Positions 17,196 to 26,191 of a DNA stretch of 64,000 nucleotides are shown here, piece by piece. The position numbers and the translations under genes are program-made. This DNA comes from Novosphingobium sp. 18050 (lineage in GTDB: Bacteria > Pseudomonadota > Alphaproteobacteria > Sphingomonadales > Sphingomonadaceae): the NCBI RefSeq assembly GCF_902706195.1, contig NZ_CACSJO010000015.1, positions 1 through 64,000 of the forward strand. The letters run 5' to 3'. The notes below the pieces were generated by a model. It made no database searches, was not told the DNA's origin, and saw only the letters and a list, made by a program, of their open reading frames with translations. Position 1 is the stretch's first letter. Each line of letters starts with the position of its first letter.

Positions 17196-17438
17196 GGGAC
17201 GCATTCCTTGTCCGAGGTTGGCGGGCATACACCAACGTGGTGCATCCCGGCTTCGCGAAGCAACTAAGGGACAAAGGGAGCAGCTGAAGCGGCCCGATAT
17301 CCGTCGATGGCGACATCAGCGTCGACGCCCATAGCACATTCTTTGCAGATAGCCATGACTGGTGTGAAATGGTTCGCGGGACGTGGAAAACATCTGGCCC
17401 CATCCTGGGGGGCCATCTGCTCCTCGCCAGAAGCGGCG

Positions 17439-18464
17439 TTACGCCGCAGGCGCCCTTGCAGTACTGCCCCGCACTATCAGTTCGTGCGGCAAGAGCAGAT
17501 GCGACTGCGCGCCGCCAGCCTGTTTGCGGAACTGCGGGTCCACCAAAATGTCGACCGCCGCCCCGGCCATTTCCGCCTTGGGCTGGCGAATAGTGGTCAG
17601 CTGCGGCCAGGCTGCGCGCGACGAGGCGGCATCGTCGAAACCGCAGATCGACAGTGTCTCGGGCACGGCGATTCCCAGTTTCATCGCAGTGATGAGGGCG
17701 CCCAGCGCCATGTCGTCGTTCGCGGCGAAGATGGCGGTCGGTCGGTCCGGGCCCGCTAGCAGCCGCTCGCCCAGTTCCAAGCCGGCGCGAAAAGTGAAAT
17801 CGCCGCGCAGAATGGCGTTTTCGTCCACTGCGACACCTGCCTGCACCATGGCATCGCGAAAGCCATCCTCGCGCCTCACCGAGGAGCGGTGGCTCTCCGG
17901 CCCCTGAATGAAGGCGATGCGGCGGTGCCCCAGCCCTAGCAGGTAATCGGTCATCTCGCGCGCTGCGCTGCGATCGTCCATACTCACGCTGCCCGATGAC
18001 AAGGCCTTCGAGCCTGGCGCGACGAGCACCATCGGCAACCCCGCCTCCGCGAAGAGGGCGGTCAGCGCCGCTTCGTCGCAGATGGGCGGGGCGATGATGG
18101 CACCGTCGAGGCGCAGCGCCGCGATGCTGGAGCGCACCTGCCCCTCCCAGCCCGCGCCGGCAAGGTCGACCGGCTCAACGACGAGGTGATAACTGCGCTC
18201 ACGGCAGCGCATCAGCGCGCCATGCTGGACATCGGCGGCATAGCCCGAAACCGGATCGTCGATGAACAGGCCGAGCAGGTAGGACCGCGAACTGGACAGG
18301 CTGCGGGCAAAGGCATTGGGCCGGTAATCGAGTTCGGCAACGACCCGCTCCACCCGTTCGCGCAGCTCCGGGCGGACATGCGCCTCGCCGTTGATAACGC
18401 GTGAGACGGTCTTGGCCGAAACGCCGGCCCGGGCAGCCACGTCCTTGATGGTGATGACGCTCAT
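17439..18464 (-). CDS. LacI-family repressor of the glucoside locus
   Basis: 341 residues: N-terminal LacI helix-turn-helix and hinge (ITIKDVAARAGVSAKTVSRVING, then NAFARSLSSSRSY) and a periplasmic-binding-protein-like effector domain ending in the CGFDD...PQLTTIRQP stretch common to sugar-responsive LacI proteins. The ATG overlaps the stop of the MFS gene by four bases, so transporter and regulator are made together. Two LacI-type operators (19778-19791 and 19802-19815) lie in the divergent promoter 1.3 kb upstream, between the MFS gene and the TonB receptor gene, which makes this the obvious local regulator of both arms. The sugar effector is unknown; a beta-glucoside or glucose is likely from the GH3 genes. 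Confidence 0.9.
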   Translation of the reverse strand: MSVITIKDVAARAGVSAKTVSRVINGEAHVRPELRERVERVVAELDYRPNAFARSLSSSRSYLLGLFIDDPVSGYAADVQHGALMRCRERSYHLVVEPVDLAGAGWEGQVRSSIAALRLDGAIIAPPICDEAALTALFAEAGLPMVLVAPGSKALSSGSVSMDDRSAAREMTDYLLGLGHRRIAFIQGPESHRSSVRREDGFRDAMVQAGVAVDENAILRGDFTFRAGLELGERLLAGPDRPTAIFAANDDMALGALITAMKLGIAVPETLSICGFDDAASSRAAWPQLTTIRQPKAEMAGAAVDILVDPQFRKQAGGAQSHLLLPHELIVRGSTARAPAA

Positions 18465-19714
18465 GCCGGCATCTCGCGCGGGGGGGCACAGAATACTGCA
18501 AACGCCCCGATGGCGACATAGCACGCCGCCGGCAGCATCAGTGCGGGCAGAAGGCCGATCGCGTCGGCCAGTACCCCCGTCAACATGGGGACGACAGCCC
18601 CGCCCACCACCGCCATACACAGCCACATCGAGGCCAGAGGAGCCAGCCTCGCATCGCGCGGCATCGCCATCGCATAGATCGTCGGATACATGATCGCATT
18701 GCACAGCCCCACCGCGATCAGGGCGGCGGAACCGGCCAGGCCTGGCAGCACGATCGCCGCAGCCGTCAGCAGGACCGCGCCCAGCGCAGCATAAAGCAGC
18801 AGCGCTGCTTCGCCCATGCGCGTCATCAGCCAGGCCCCGGCGAAGCGGCCCACCATCGCCCCGGCCCAGTACAGGCTCACCATCCGTCCGGCACTGACGG
18901 GGGATAGCGACAGGCGCTCGGGCAGCATCAATACGTTGGTCATCAATGTCCCGATCGTCACTTCTGCGCCCACATAGACGAAGATGGCGACGGTTCCCCA
19001 TAGCAGGCGTGGATCACCCAGCACGGCGAATATCTGCCGGCTCGATCTTTCGGGCAGACCGTCGGACGCAGCAGCGGCATCGTGAAGCAATCCGCGGTAG
19101 CCCAGATAAAACGTGGAGAGGGCCGCCAGCACAACTCCGGAAAACACGAAAGGCAAAGACGCCCTGACTGCCGCATCGCTACCGGGCGCGACTTCCGCCA
19201 GCAGGAAAGGCGCGCTCACCAGCGGCCCCATCACCGTGCCGAGCGAATTGAACCCCTGCAGCAGCGTCAGCCGAAATGCCGCACTGCGCGATGGCCCTAT
19301 CACGGTAACCACGGTGTTGGAGGCGATCTGCAGCACTGTCTGCCCCGCCGAAAGCAGCAGCAGCGCGCCCAGCACCAGCACGAACTGCCGCGCGCTCTGC
19401 GCAATTCCCAGCGCCAGGCAGCCAGCGGTCATGACCGAAAGCCCGAAAGCGATTGCCCGCATGTAGCCGATTCGCACCACGGCCAGTGCGGCAGGCAGTG
19501 CGAAAAACAGATAACTGGAATGAAAAGCGAGCTGGATGAGCAGCGCGCCTTTGTAATCCAGCGTCAGGATCGCCTTGAGCTGGGGCACCAGCAGGCTGAC
19601 CGCCGAGCTGAGAAAACCGCCGATGAAGAACACCCCGATCGACAGCCAGAACAGCCGTTTCGCCACGCACTCCGGGGACTTAGGCGGTAAAATCGACGGC
19701 TTTGAAACGGTCAT
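18461..19714 (-). CDS. MFS sugar transporter, FucP/GluP-like
   Basis: 417-residue inner-membrane permease with 12 predicted helices, resembling the fucose/glucose/galactose:H+ symporter branch of the major facilitator superfamily (FFIGGFLSSAVSLLVPQLK at the N-terminus, GFNSLGTVMGPLVSAPFLL before the long central loop). The ATG at 19714 is preferred; a GTG at 19723 is in frame. It overlaps the LacI gene by four bases and diverges from the TonB receptor gene across two LacI operators. It probably imports the sugar released by the two GH3 enzymes. Confidence 0.85.
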   Translation of the reverse strand: MTVSKPSILPPKSPECVAKRLFWLSIGVFFIGGFLSSAVSLLVPQLKAILTLDYKGALLIQLAFHSSYLFFALPAALAVVRIGYMRAIAFGLSVMTAGCLALGIAQSARQFVLVLGALLLLSAGQTVLQIASNTVVTVIGPSRSAAFRLTLLQGFNSLGTVMGPLVSAPFLLAEVAPGSDAAVRASLPFVFSGVVLAALSTFYLGYRGLLHDAAAASDGLPERSSRQIFAVLGDPRLLWGTVAIFVYVGAEVTIGTLMTNVLMLPERLSLSPVSAGRMVSLYWAGAMVGRFAGAWLMTRMGEAALLLYAALGAVLLTAAAIVLPGLAGSAALIAVGLCNAIMYPTIYAMAMPRDARLAPLASMWLCMAVVGGAVVPMLTGVLADAIGLLPALMLPAACYVAIGAFAVFCAPPREMPA

Positions 19715-19777
19715 GGAAGACACCTAGAGTACCCTTGGCCGCATTGCAAAAGGTCGAAGCGGATAGAACACAGTTTC

Positions 19778-19791
19778 TGACATCGATGTCA
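19778..19791. promoter_or_regulatory. LacI-type operator O1
   Basis: TGACATCGATGTCA, a perfect 14-bp palindrome with the central CG typical of LacI-family sites, 64 bases upstream of the MFS start and 74 before the receptor start. Likely bound by the LacI protein encoded at 17439-18464. Confidence 0.7.
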
Positions 19792-19801
19792 AATCACACA
19801 T

Positions 19802-19815
19802 TGACAACGATGTCA
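19802..19815. promoter_or_regulatory. LacI-type operator O2
   Basis: TGACAACGATGTCA differs from O1 by one base and is centred 24 bp away, about two helical turns, so two repressor dimers could bind on one face of the DNA. It lies 50 bases before the TonB-receptor start. Confidence 0.65.
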
Positions 19816-19864
19816 GGATTTGGTTTCTGCACTGCGACAACACGACACATCTGGGAGGATGAAC

Positions 19865-22312
19865 ATGACGAGGCACGCACTCGTCGCGAGCACAGCGCTT
19901 GCGACTTGCCTATTTTCCGTATCCGCCGCGCATGCACAGGACGCCGCCACACCGCAGGCCGCGCCGCAGGCTGCATCCGACAGTGACATCATCGTCACTG
20001 CGACGCGCCGCGAAACCACGCTGCAATCCACCCCGATCGCGGTTTCGGCCTTTAGCCAGGATACGCTGAACAAGAACCAGGTGAAGGACGTCACCGACCT
20101 GGCCCGCTTCGTTCCCTCGCTGCAGTTCAACCAACAGGGCGACCAGTCGGCCGTGCTGCTGACCCTTCGCGGCATCGGCAACGACAGCGCCTATACCGAA
20201 GTCGCCGATCCCGAAGTGGCAATCTACATCGACGGGATCTATTCGCCCCGCTCGCAGGGTGCCTCGGTGCTGATGTACGACATGGAGCGCGTCGAAGTGC
20301 TGCGCGGGCCCCAGGGCACGCTGTTCGGCCGCAACGCCACCGTGGGCGCGCTCAGCCTGATCTCGGCCAAGCCCAAGCTCGGCAAGTTCGAAGGCAACGT
20401 CGAGCTGACCGCCGGCAATTACCGCCGCTTCGGCGTGCGCGGCGCGATCAACATCCCCGTGACCGACACCCTGGCCTTCCGTGTCGCCTTCGTCAGCGAC
20501 CGCCACGACGGCTACGCCTCGTACCAGCCAGCGCCGGAGATCGCCGGTATCAACCGGTCGGCCTTCGTCACCACCGGCAAGAAGTACTACGCCGCCGACC
20601 AGCAATCAGGCCGTGTCTCGATGCTGTGGCAGCCCAGTGACCGCTTCAGCTGGAACCTCTCCGGCGAAGGTTTCCTCGATAACGGCGCCCCGGTGATCGG
20701 CCTGCTGCAGACGCCCCGTGCAGGCACCAAGCGCTGGTCGACACTTTCCGACACCGCACCCGACACCAACCGCTACTCGGTCGCCGCGCGCAGCACGATG
20801 AACTACGACCTTACCGACGGGATCCAGCTGAGCTACATCGCCGGCTGGTCGCGCATCGGCGGCAGCACCCGGACCGACGCCGATGCGGGCGCCCTGCCCC
20901 CGACCGGCCTGATCGATGCCGACGGCAACGACCTGCCGCTGGGCGCCTTCAACGAGAACCGCACGCTGTCCTCGCGCTATGATTTCCAGAGCCACGAGGT
21001 CCAGCTGAAGTCAACTGGCGAACAGGCTGTCGACTGGATTCTGGGTGCCTACTACAGCCACGAAAAGAACAAGATCCGCTTCGATATCGACCAGCGCAAC
21101 GGCTACCGCGACGGCACCTTCAGCTGGGCCGGCAGCTTCATCCAGGCCGACCGCGAGATCGACAGCCGCGCCGCGTTCGGCCAGGCCGTGTGGCACGCTA
21201 CTGACTGGCTGCGCCTGACCGGCGGCCTGCGCTACACCTCGGACAAGAAGCAGGACATCGGCGGTCGCAATGTCACCTTCGACAGTTGCCCCGCAACCCT
21301 GCCGGCCGACGCCTGCCAGGGCGGCATCTTCGGTGCCTATCCCAATGCGAGCGCTGCCGAACTGGTCGCCCTTCTGCCCGGCTTCTCGATCTCGAACAAC
21401 GACGTGAAGGGCAAGTGGGACAAGCTGACATATCTTGCCCGCGTCGACGCCGACCTGGCCCCCGATACGCTGGGCTATGCCAGCCTTTCCACCGGCTTCA
21501 AGTCGGGCAACATCCAGGATAACGCCGGCCTGACCGACCCGGAAACCCTGACCAACTACGAAGTCGGCCTCAAGACCCGCTTCCTCGATCGCCGCGTGAC
21601 GTTGAACCTTGCTGCCTACTATTCCGACTTCAAGGGATACCAGGTCAACCAGGCCGTCACTTTCCGCGATGCCGAGGGCAACGTGGTACGCAGCCAGATC
21701 GTCACCCAGAACGCCAAGGGCGCGAAAGCTTACGGTCTCGAAGCGGAACTCAACGCCAACCTGACCAATGCCGACCGCCTGCAGTTCTCCGGCACGCTCC
21801 AGAAGACCAAGCTGGAATATCTGGAGAGCGTCGACGGACGGCTTTACGATGGTGGCAAGGCGTCCTCGATCGCGCAGCTCCAAGGCAACGAACTGGCGCA
21901 CGCACCGCGCTTCTCGGCCAGCATCAGCTACGAACACGACTTCGAGCTGGCGAGCGGAGCCACGATCACCCCGCGCTTCACCACGCACTACGAGACCAAG
22001 AGCTGGCTGAGCTACTTCAACGGCGACGCCAACCCCTTCGTCAACGCCAACGATCCGGCGGACAACATGCCCGATCGCGGCACCAACGGCACCAGCTGGG
22101 ATCGCCAGAAGGCCTACTTCCGTTCGGACGCATCGCTGCGTTTCACTTCGGCGGACCAGAACTACACGGTCGAGGCGTTCATCCAGAACATCGAGAACGG
22201 CAGGATTCGCACGAATGCCAGCGCATTCGGCGCGCCGCGCTACGATCCGGTGTTCCTGTCCAACCTTCAGCCGCCGCGCACCTGGGGCGTCCGCGCCCGC
22301 GCGAGCTTCTGA
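19865..22312 (+). CDS. TonB-dependent receptor of the glucoside locus
   Basis: 815-residue outer-membrane transporter. Signal peptide MTRHALVASTALATCLFSV...AHA, then SDIIVTATRRETTLQSTPIAVSA (TonB box and plug start), the plug motif VEVLRGPQGTLFGRNATVGAL and a barrel ending in aromatic ...RARASF. The ATG at 19865 has GGGAGG six bases upstream; an ATG two codons earlier abuts the ribosome site and is unlikely. First gene of a plus-strand operon with the halogenase, GH3, antiporter and GH3 genes, behind two LacI operators. Ligand presumably a plant- or microbe-derived glucoside or glucan oligomer, by inference. Confidence 0.92.
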   Translation: MTRHALVASTALATCLFSVSAAHAQDAATPQAAPQAASDSDIIVTATRRETTLQSTPIAVSAFSQDTLNKNQVKDVTDLARFVPSLQFNQQGDQSAVLLTLRGIGNDSAYTEVADPEVAIYIDGIYSPRSQGASVLMYDMERVEVLRGPQGTLFGRNATVGALSLISAKPKLGKFEGNVELTAGNYRRFGVRGAINIPVTDTLAFRVAFVSDRHDGYASYQPAPEIAGINRSAFVTTGKKYYAADQQSGRVSMLWQPSDRFSWNLSGEGFLDNGAPVIGLLQTPRAGTKRWSTLSDTAPDTNRYSVAARSTMNYDLTDGIQLSYIAGWSRIGGSTRTDADAGALPPTGLIDADGNDLPLGAFNENRTLSSRYDFQSHEVQLKSTGEQAVDWILGAYYSHEKNKIRFDIDQRNGYRDGTFSWAGSFIQADREIDSRAAFGQAVWHATDWLRLTGGLRYTSDKKQDIGGRNVTFDSCPATLPADACQGGIFGAYPNASAAELVALLPGFSISNNDVKGKWDKLTYLARVDADLAPDTLGYASLSTGFKSGNIQDNAGLTDPETLTNYEVGLKTRFLDRRVTLNLAAYYSDFKGYQVNQAVTFRDAEGNVVRSQIVTQNAKGAKAYGLEAELNANLTNADRLQFSGTLQKTKLEYLESVDGRLYDGGKASSIAQLQGNELAHAPRFSASISYEHDFELASGATITPRFTTHYETKSWLSYFNGDANPFVNANDPADNMPDRGTNGTSWDRQKAYFRSDASLRFTSADQNYTVEAFIQNIENGRIRTNASAFGAPRYDPVFLSNLQPPRTWGVRARASF

Positions 22313-22336
22313 CCCTGAGCCAGAGAGGCGCAAGGT

Positions 22337-23899
22337 ATGACGATCGACAATCCCTCCTCCTGTCGTGTCGTCATACTGGGCGGCGGCACGGCCGGATGGC
22401 TGGCCGCCGCCTATCTTTCCCGAACGCTGAAGATGACGGGCATCACGCTGGTGGAATCCAGCGAGATTGGCATCATCGGCGTGGGGGAAGGTACATTCCC
22501 GACCATCCGCTCGACCCTGGCCGGGCTGGGCATCAGCGAGGCGGAGTTCCTCGTGCGCGCCGACGCCACCTTCAAGCAGGGCGTCCTGTTCGAGGGCTGG
22601 GCCACCGGGGCGGACAGCTATTTCCACCCCTTCAACATGCCCATCGGCGGCGAGGACGAGGCGTTACTGCCGCACTGGCTGGCCGATACCAGCCCGCAGC
22701 GGCTCGCCTGGGCCGATGCCGTCACCGTACAGGAGCAGGTGATCCGCGCCGGACGCGCGCCAAAGCGGCCCGAAGACCCCGACTTCTCCGGCCCGATGAA
22801 CTACGCCTATCATTTCGACGCGGCCCGCTTTGCCGATTACTTGCGCGAAATCTCCATCGCCGCCGGGGTCGAGCGGATCGAAGGCACTGTCGCCAGCGTC
22901 CAGCGCAAGGCCGATGGCGACATCGCCGCGCTGGAACTGGCCGACGGCCGCACCGTCTCCGGCAATTTCTTCCTCGATTGCTCAGGCTTTCGCGCCCTGT
23001 TGATCGGGCAGACGCTGGGCGCCGATTTCACATCTTGCGCAGGCAGCCTGTTCAACGACCGCGCACTGGCGATGCAGGTGCCCTATGCCCAGCCCGGCGC
23101 CCCGGTGCGCCCCTATACGCTGGCGACGGCGCACGAGGCCGGCTGGACCTGGGATATCGGCCTGACCGAGAGGCGCGGCATCGGCTACGTCTATTCCAGC
23201 CGCCACTGCTCCGACGAGGAAGCCGAGGCGACGCTGCGCCGCTATGTCGGGCCGCAGGGCGATGCGCTGAGCCCGCGCCAGCTACGCTTCGAAACCGGCT
23301 ACCGTCAGCGCCAGTGGATCGGCAACTGCGTGGCAGTGGGCCTCTCCGCCGGATTCTTCGAGCCGCTGGAATCGACCGGGATCATGCTGATCGAAGCCGC
23401 GCTTCGGATGGTCGGTGATTTTCTGGCTCCCGATCTTCTCGCAGGCGCTGCCCGTGATGCCCGTGACGCCGCCGCGCGCAGCTTCAACCGACTGATGAGC
23501 GCACGGTTCGAGCGGATCGTCCACTTCCTCAAGCTCCACTACTGCATCACCCGCCGCACCGACACCGCATACTGGCGCGACAATGCAGACCCCGCGACCA
23601 TTCCCGAAACCCTGCGCGACATGCTCGCACAGTGGCGCCATCGCCCGCCCTCGCGGTTCGATTTCGTGGTCGACCTCGAGACGTTCCTGCCGCCCAGCTA
23701 CCACTACATCCTCTACGGCATGGGGTTCGAGACACACCTCGGCGCGGCCCGCTATCCCGGAGCTGCGCAGGCGCGCGAGGTGTTCGCCCGCGTGCGCGCG
23801 GCCCATGCCGGCGCGCGTGGCGGCCTGCCCGATCACCGGGCGCTCCTGAACCACTATCATGCCCGCACCGGCATCCCGTCCAGCAAGGTTTCCCGATGA
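22337..23899 (+). CDS. FAD-dependent tryptophan-halogenase-family protein
   Basis: 520 residues. The FAD-binding GGGTAGW box is at residues 15-21, GVGEGTFPTIR at 48-58, and the lysine that forms the haloamine in this family is present as K80 (ATFKQGVLF). The catalytic-glutamate segment appears as GFFEPLESTG. The WxWxIP signature is nearly kept as GWTWDIGL, with Gly in place of Pro. It needs reduced FAD from a separate reductase, and none is encoded next to it. It starts 24 bases after the receptor gene and overlaps the GH3 start by ATGA, so it belongs to the carbohydrate operon. Halogenases of this type recur beside TonB receptors in Xanthomonas and Caulobacter-like genomes; their physiological substrate is unsettled. 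Confidence 0.88.
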   Translation: MTIDNPSSCRVVILGGGTAGWLAAAYLSRTLKMTGITLVESSEIGIIGVGEGTFPTIRSTLAGLGISEAEFLVRADATFKQGVLFEGWATGADSYFHPFNMPIGGEDEALLPHWLADTSPQRLAWADAVTVQEQVIRAGRAPKRPEDPDFSGPMNYAYHFDAARFADYLREISIAAGVERIEGTVASVQRKADGDIAALELADGRTVSGNFFLDCSGFRALLIGQTLGADFTSCAGSLFNDRALAMQVPYAQPGAPVRPYTLATAHEAGWTWDIGLTERRGIGYVYSSRHCSDEEAEATLRRYVGPQGDALSPRQLRFETGYRQRQWIGNCVAVGLSAGFFEPLESTGIMLIEAALRMVGDFLAPDLLAGAARDARDAAARSFNRLMSARFERIVHFLKLHYCITRRTDTAYWRDNADPATIPETLRDMLAQWRHRPPSRFDFVVDLETFLPPSYHYILYGMGFETHLGAARYPGAAQAREVFARVRAAHAGARGGLPDHRALLNHYHARTGIPSSKVSR

Positions 23900-26172
23900 G
23901 ATTTCCCCAGCACGCCGCCCTGATCGCCGCCCTCTTGGCCGGGGCATCGCTTGCCGCGCCCGTCTTTGCACAGCAGCAGGCGGCCAATTCCGCGCAGCCA
24001 TCTTCCGCATCCGGGGCTGAAGCGCGGGCGGACGCACTGGTCAGGGCGATGACGCTGGAGGAGAAGCTGCAGCTGGTTCACAGCTATTTCCCGCCCCTCG
24101 CCAAGCCGCAGCCGCCGATCGCGATGATCCCGTCTGCCGGGCACGTCCCCGGCATCCCCCGGCTCGGCATCCCCACCCTGCGCGAAAGCGACGCCAGCCT
24201 CGGCGTGGCCAACCAGGTGGAGCAGCGCAAGGGCGATGTCGCCACCGCCCTGCCCGCCAGCATCGCCACCGCCGCCACCTTCAACCCGCGCCTGGCCTAT
24301 GAAGGCGGCGCGATGATCGGCGCAGAGGCGCGCGCCAAGACCTTCAACATCCTGCTCGCAGGCGGCATCAATCTGACCCGCGATCCGTGGAATGGCCGCA
24401 ACTTCGAATATCTGGGCGAAGATCCACTGCTCGCAGGCGTCATGGCCGGAGAACATATCAAGGGCGTGCAAAGCAACGCCATCGTCTCCACCATCAAGCA
24501 CTTCGCGCTCAATTCGCAGGAGACCGGCCGCACCGTTCTCGACGCGCGGATCGACAGGGCAGCGCTTCGCGAAAGCGACCTGCTGGCGTTCCAGATCGCC
24601 ACTGAAATCGGCAAGCCCGCCTCGGTCATGTGCGCCTACAACAAGGTCAACGGCGACTATGCCTGCGAAAACGACTGGCTGCTCAATACCGTCCTGAAGC
24701 AGGACTGGGGCTACAAGGGCTGGGTCATGTCTGACTGGGGTGCAGTCCATTCGACACAGAAAGCGGCGATGAACGGCCTCGACCAGGATTCCGGTCAGGA
24801 ACTGGACGATGCAATGTACTTCGACAAGGCCCTTGCCGGCGCAGTCAAGGACGGCAGCGTGCCGATGGCGCGGCTGGACGATATGGTCCGGCGCATACTG
24901 TTCGGGGTTATCGACAGCGGCTTGATGGACAAGCCCGTGCCGGACAGTGCCCAGCCGATCGACTATGCCGCTCATGCTGAAGTCGCCCAGCGCGCAGCCG
25001 AGGAAGGCATCGTCCTGCTCAAGAACAAGGGCGATCTGCTGCCGCTGGCCAAAACCGCGAAGAAGATCGTCCTGATCGGCGCCCATGCCGATGTCGGCGT
25101 GCTTTCGGGCGGCGGCTCCTCGCAGGTCCGCTCGGTGGGCGGCGCTCCGGTGGAGATTCCCCTGACCAAAGGCGCGGCCGCATCCTTTGCGCGCATCACC
25201 TGGCACGCATCCTCGCCGCTTCAGGCGATCCGCGCGCTGGCGCCGCAGGCCAGCGTGACCTACCTCGACGGCAGCGATCCCAAGGCGGCGGCCAAGGCGG
25301 TTCGCGGCGCCGACATGGCGATCGTCTTCGCCTGGGCCTGGCGTACCGAGGCGCAGGACCCCGAAAGCATGGCCCTGCCCGATCAGCAGGACGCACTGAT
25401 CGAGGCCGTCGCCGCCGCCAATGCGAAAACGCTGGTCGTGCTCGAAAGCGGCGGGCCGGTGCTAATGCCCTGGGTAGACCGCGTGCCCGCCATCCTGTCG
25501 GCATGGTATCCCGGCCAGCGCGGCGGCGAGGCGATCGCTCGCATCCTGTTTGGCGGAGTCGATCCCTCCGGCCGCCTGCCGATCACCTTCCCCGCCAGCG
25601 TGGATCAGGCCCCGCGCAGCGAACCCGCAGGCCTTGCCGAACTGCACGCCGCCGATGCGCGCCGCAGCGCCGGTAACAAGACCGTCTACGGCATGAGCGG
25701 CGGCGTCGCGCCCTTCACCGTCGACTACCCGGAAGGCGCCGAGGTGGGCTATCGCTGGTACGCCGCGAAGCAGCGCAAACCGCTGTTCCCCTTCGGCTAC
25801 GGGCTAACCTACACCCGCTTCAGCTATGCCAACCTGAAGATCGAAGGCGGCGCAGGGCTGACCGTCGGCTTCGACGTCACCAATACCGGCAAGCGCGCGG
25901 GCGCCGATGTCCCGCAAGTCTACGTCGAGGCGAAAAGCGCAGCCGGAACCCGCGCCTACCGCCTGGCCGGCTTCGAGAAAGTCAGCCTTGCGCCGGGCGA
26001 GACACGCCATGTCTCCGTCACGGTCGACCCGCGCGTGATCGCCCGTTTTGATGAAGCCGCGCCGGGCTGGAAGGTCGATGCGGGCGCCTATCCCGTGGTT
26101 GTGGGCCACTTCGCCGGCGATACCGCGCTAAAGGGCACCGCAATGCTAGACGCGCTGTCGGCGCGGCCCTGA
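23896..26172 (+). CDS. bglX: GH3 beta-glucosidase, exported
   Basis: 758 residues. Signal peptide MRFPQHAALIAALLAGASLAA...FAQ, GH3 N-terminal TIM barrel with TIKHFALNSQE and the nucleophile aspartate in WVMSDWGAVH, GH3 C-terminal domain (GIVLLKNKGDLLPL through SGRLPITFP) and a terminal fibronectin-III-like domain (FPFGYGLTYTRF, then DVTNTGKRAGADV). This is the standard BglX layout for periplasmic beta-glucosidases. The ATG at 23896 overlaps the halogenase stop. Substrate is likely a short beta-glucoside or an aryl glucoside; exact linkage cannot be read from sequence. Confidence 0.9.
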   Translation: MRFPQHAALIAALLAGASLAAPVFAQQQAANSAQPSSASGAEARADALVRAMTLEEKLQLVHSYFPPLAKPQPPIAMIPSAGHVPGIPRLGIPTLRESDASLGVANQVEQRKGDVATALPASIATAATFNPRLAYEGGAMIGAEARAKTFNILLAGGINLTRDPWNGRNFEYLGEDPLLAGVMAGEHIKGVQSNAIVSTIKHFALNSQETGRTVLDARIDRAALRESDLLAFQIATEIGKPASVMCAYNKVNGDYACENDWLLNTVLKQDWGYKGWVMSDWGAVHSTQKAAMNGLDQDSGQELDDAMYFDKALAGAVKDGSVPMARLDDMVRRILFGVIDSGLMDKPVPDSAQPIDYAAHAEVAQRAAEEGIVLLKNKGDLLPLAKTAKKIVLIGAHADVGVLSGGGSSQVRSVGGAPVEIPLTKGAAASFARITWHASSPLQAIRALAPQASVTYLDGSDPKAAAKAVRGADMAIVFAWAWRTEAQDPESMALPDQQDALIEAVAAANAKTLVVLESGGPVLMPWVDRVPAILSAWYPGQRGGEAIARILFGGVDPSGRLPITFPASVDQAPRSEPAGLAELHAADARRSAGNKTVYGMSGGVAPFTVDYPEGAEVGYRWYAAKQRKPLFPFGYGLTYTRFSYANLKIEGGAGLTVGFDVTNTGKRAGADVPQVYVEAKSAAGTRAYRLAGFEKVSLAPGETRHVSVTVDPRVIARFDEAAPGWKVDAGAYPVVVGHFAGDTALKGTAMLDALSARP

Positions 26173-26191
26173 TCCAGCGCGCTGATCCGCC

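Noticed and set aside
21011..22627. Long minus-strand frame across the receptor-halogenase junction
   Set aside because: Antisense to two confidently assigned genes and without recognisable protein motifs.
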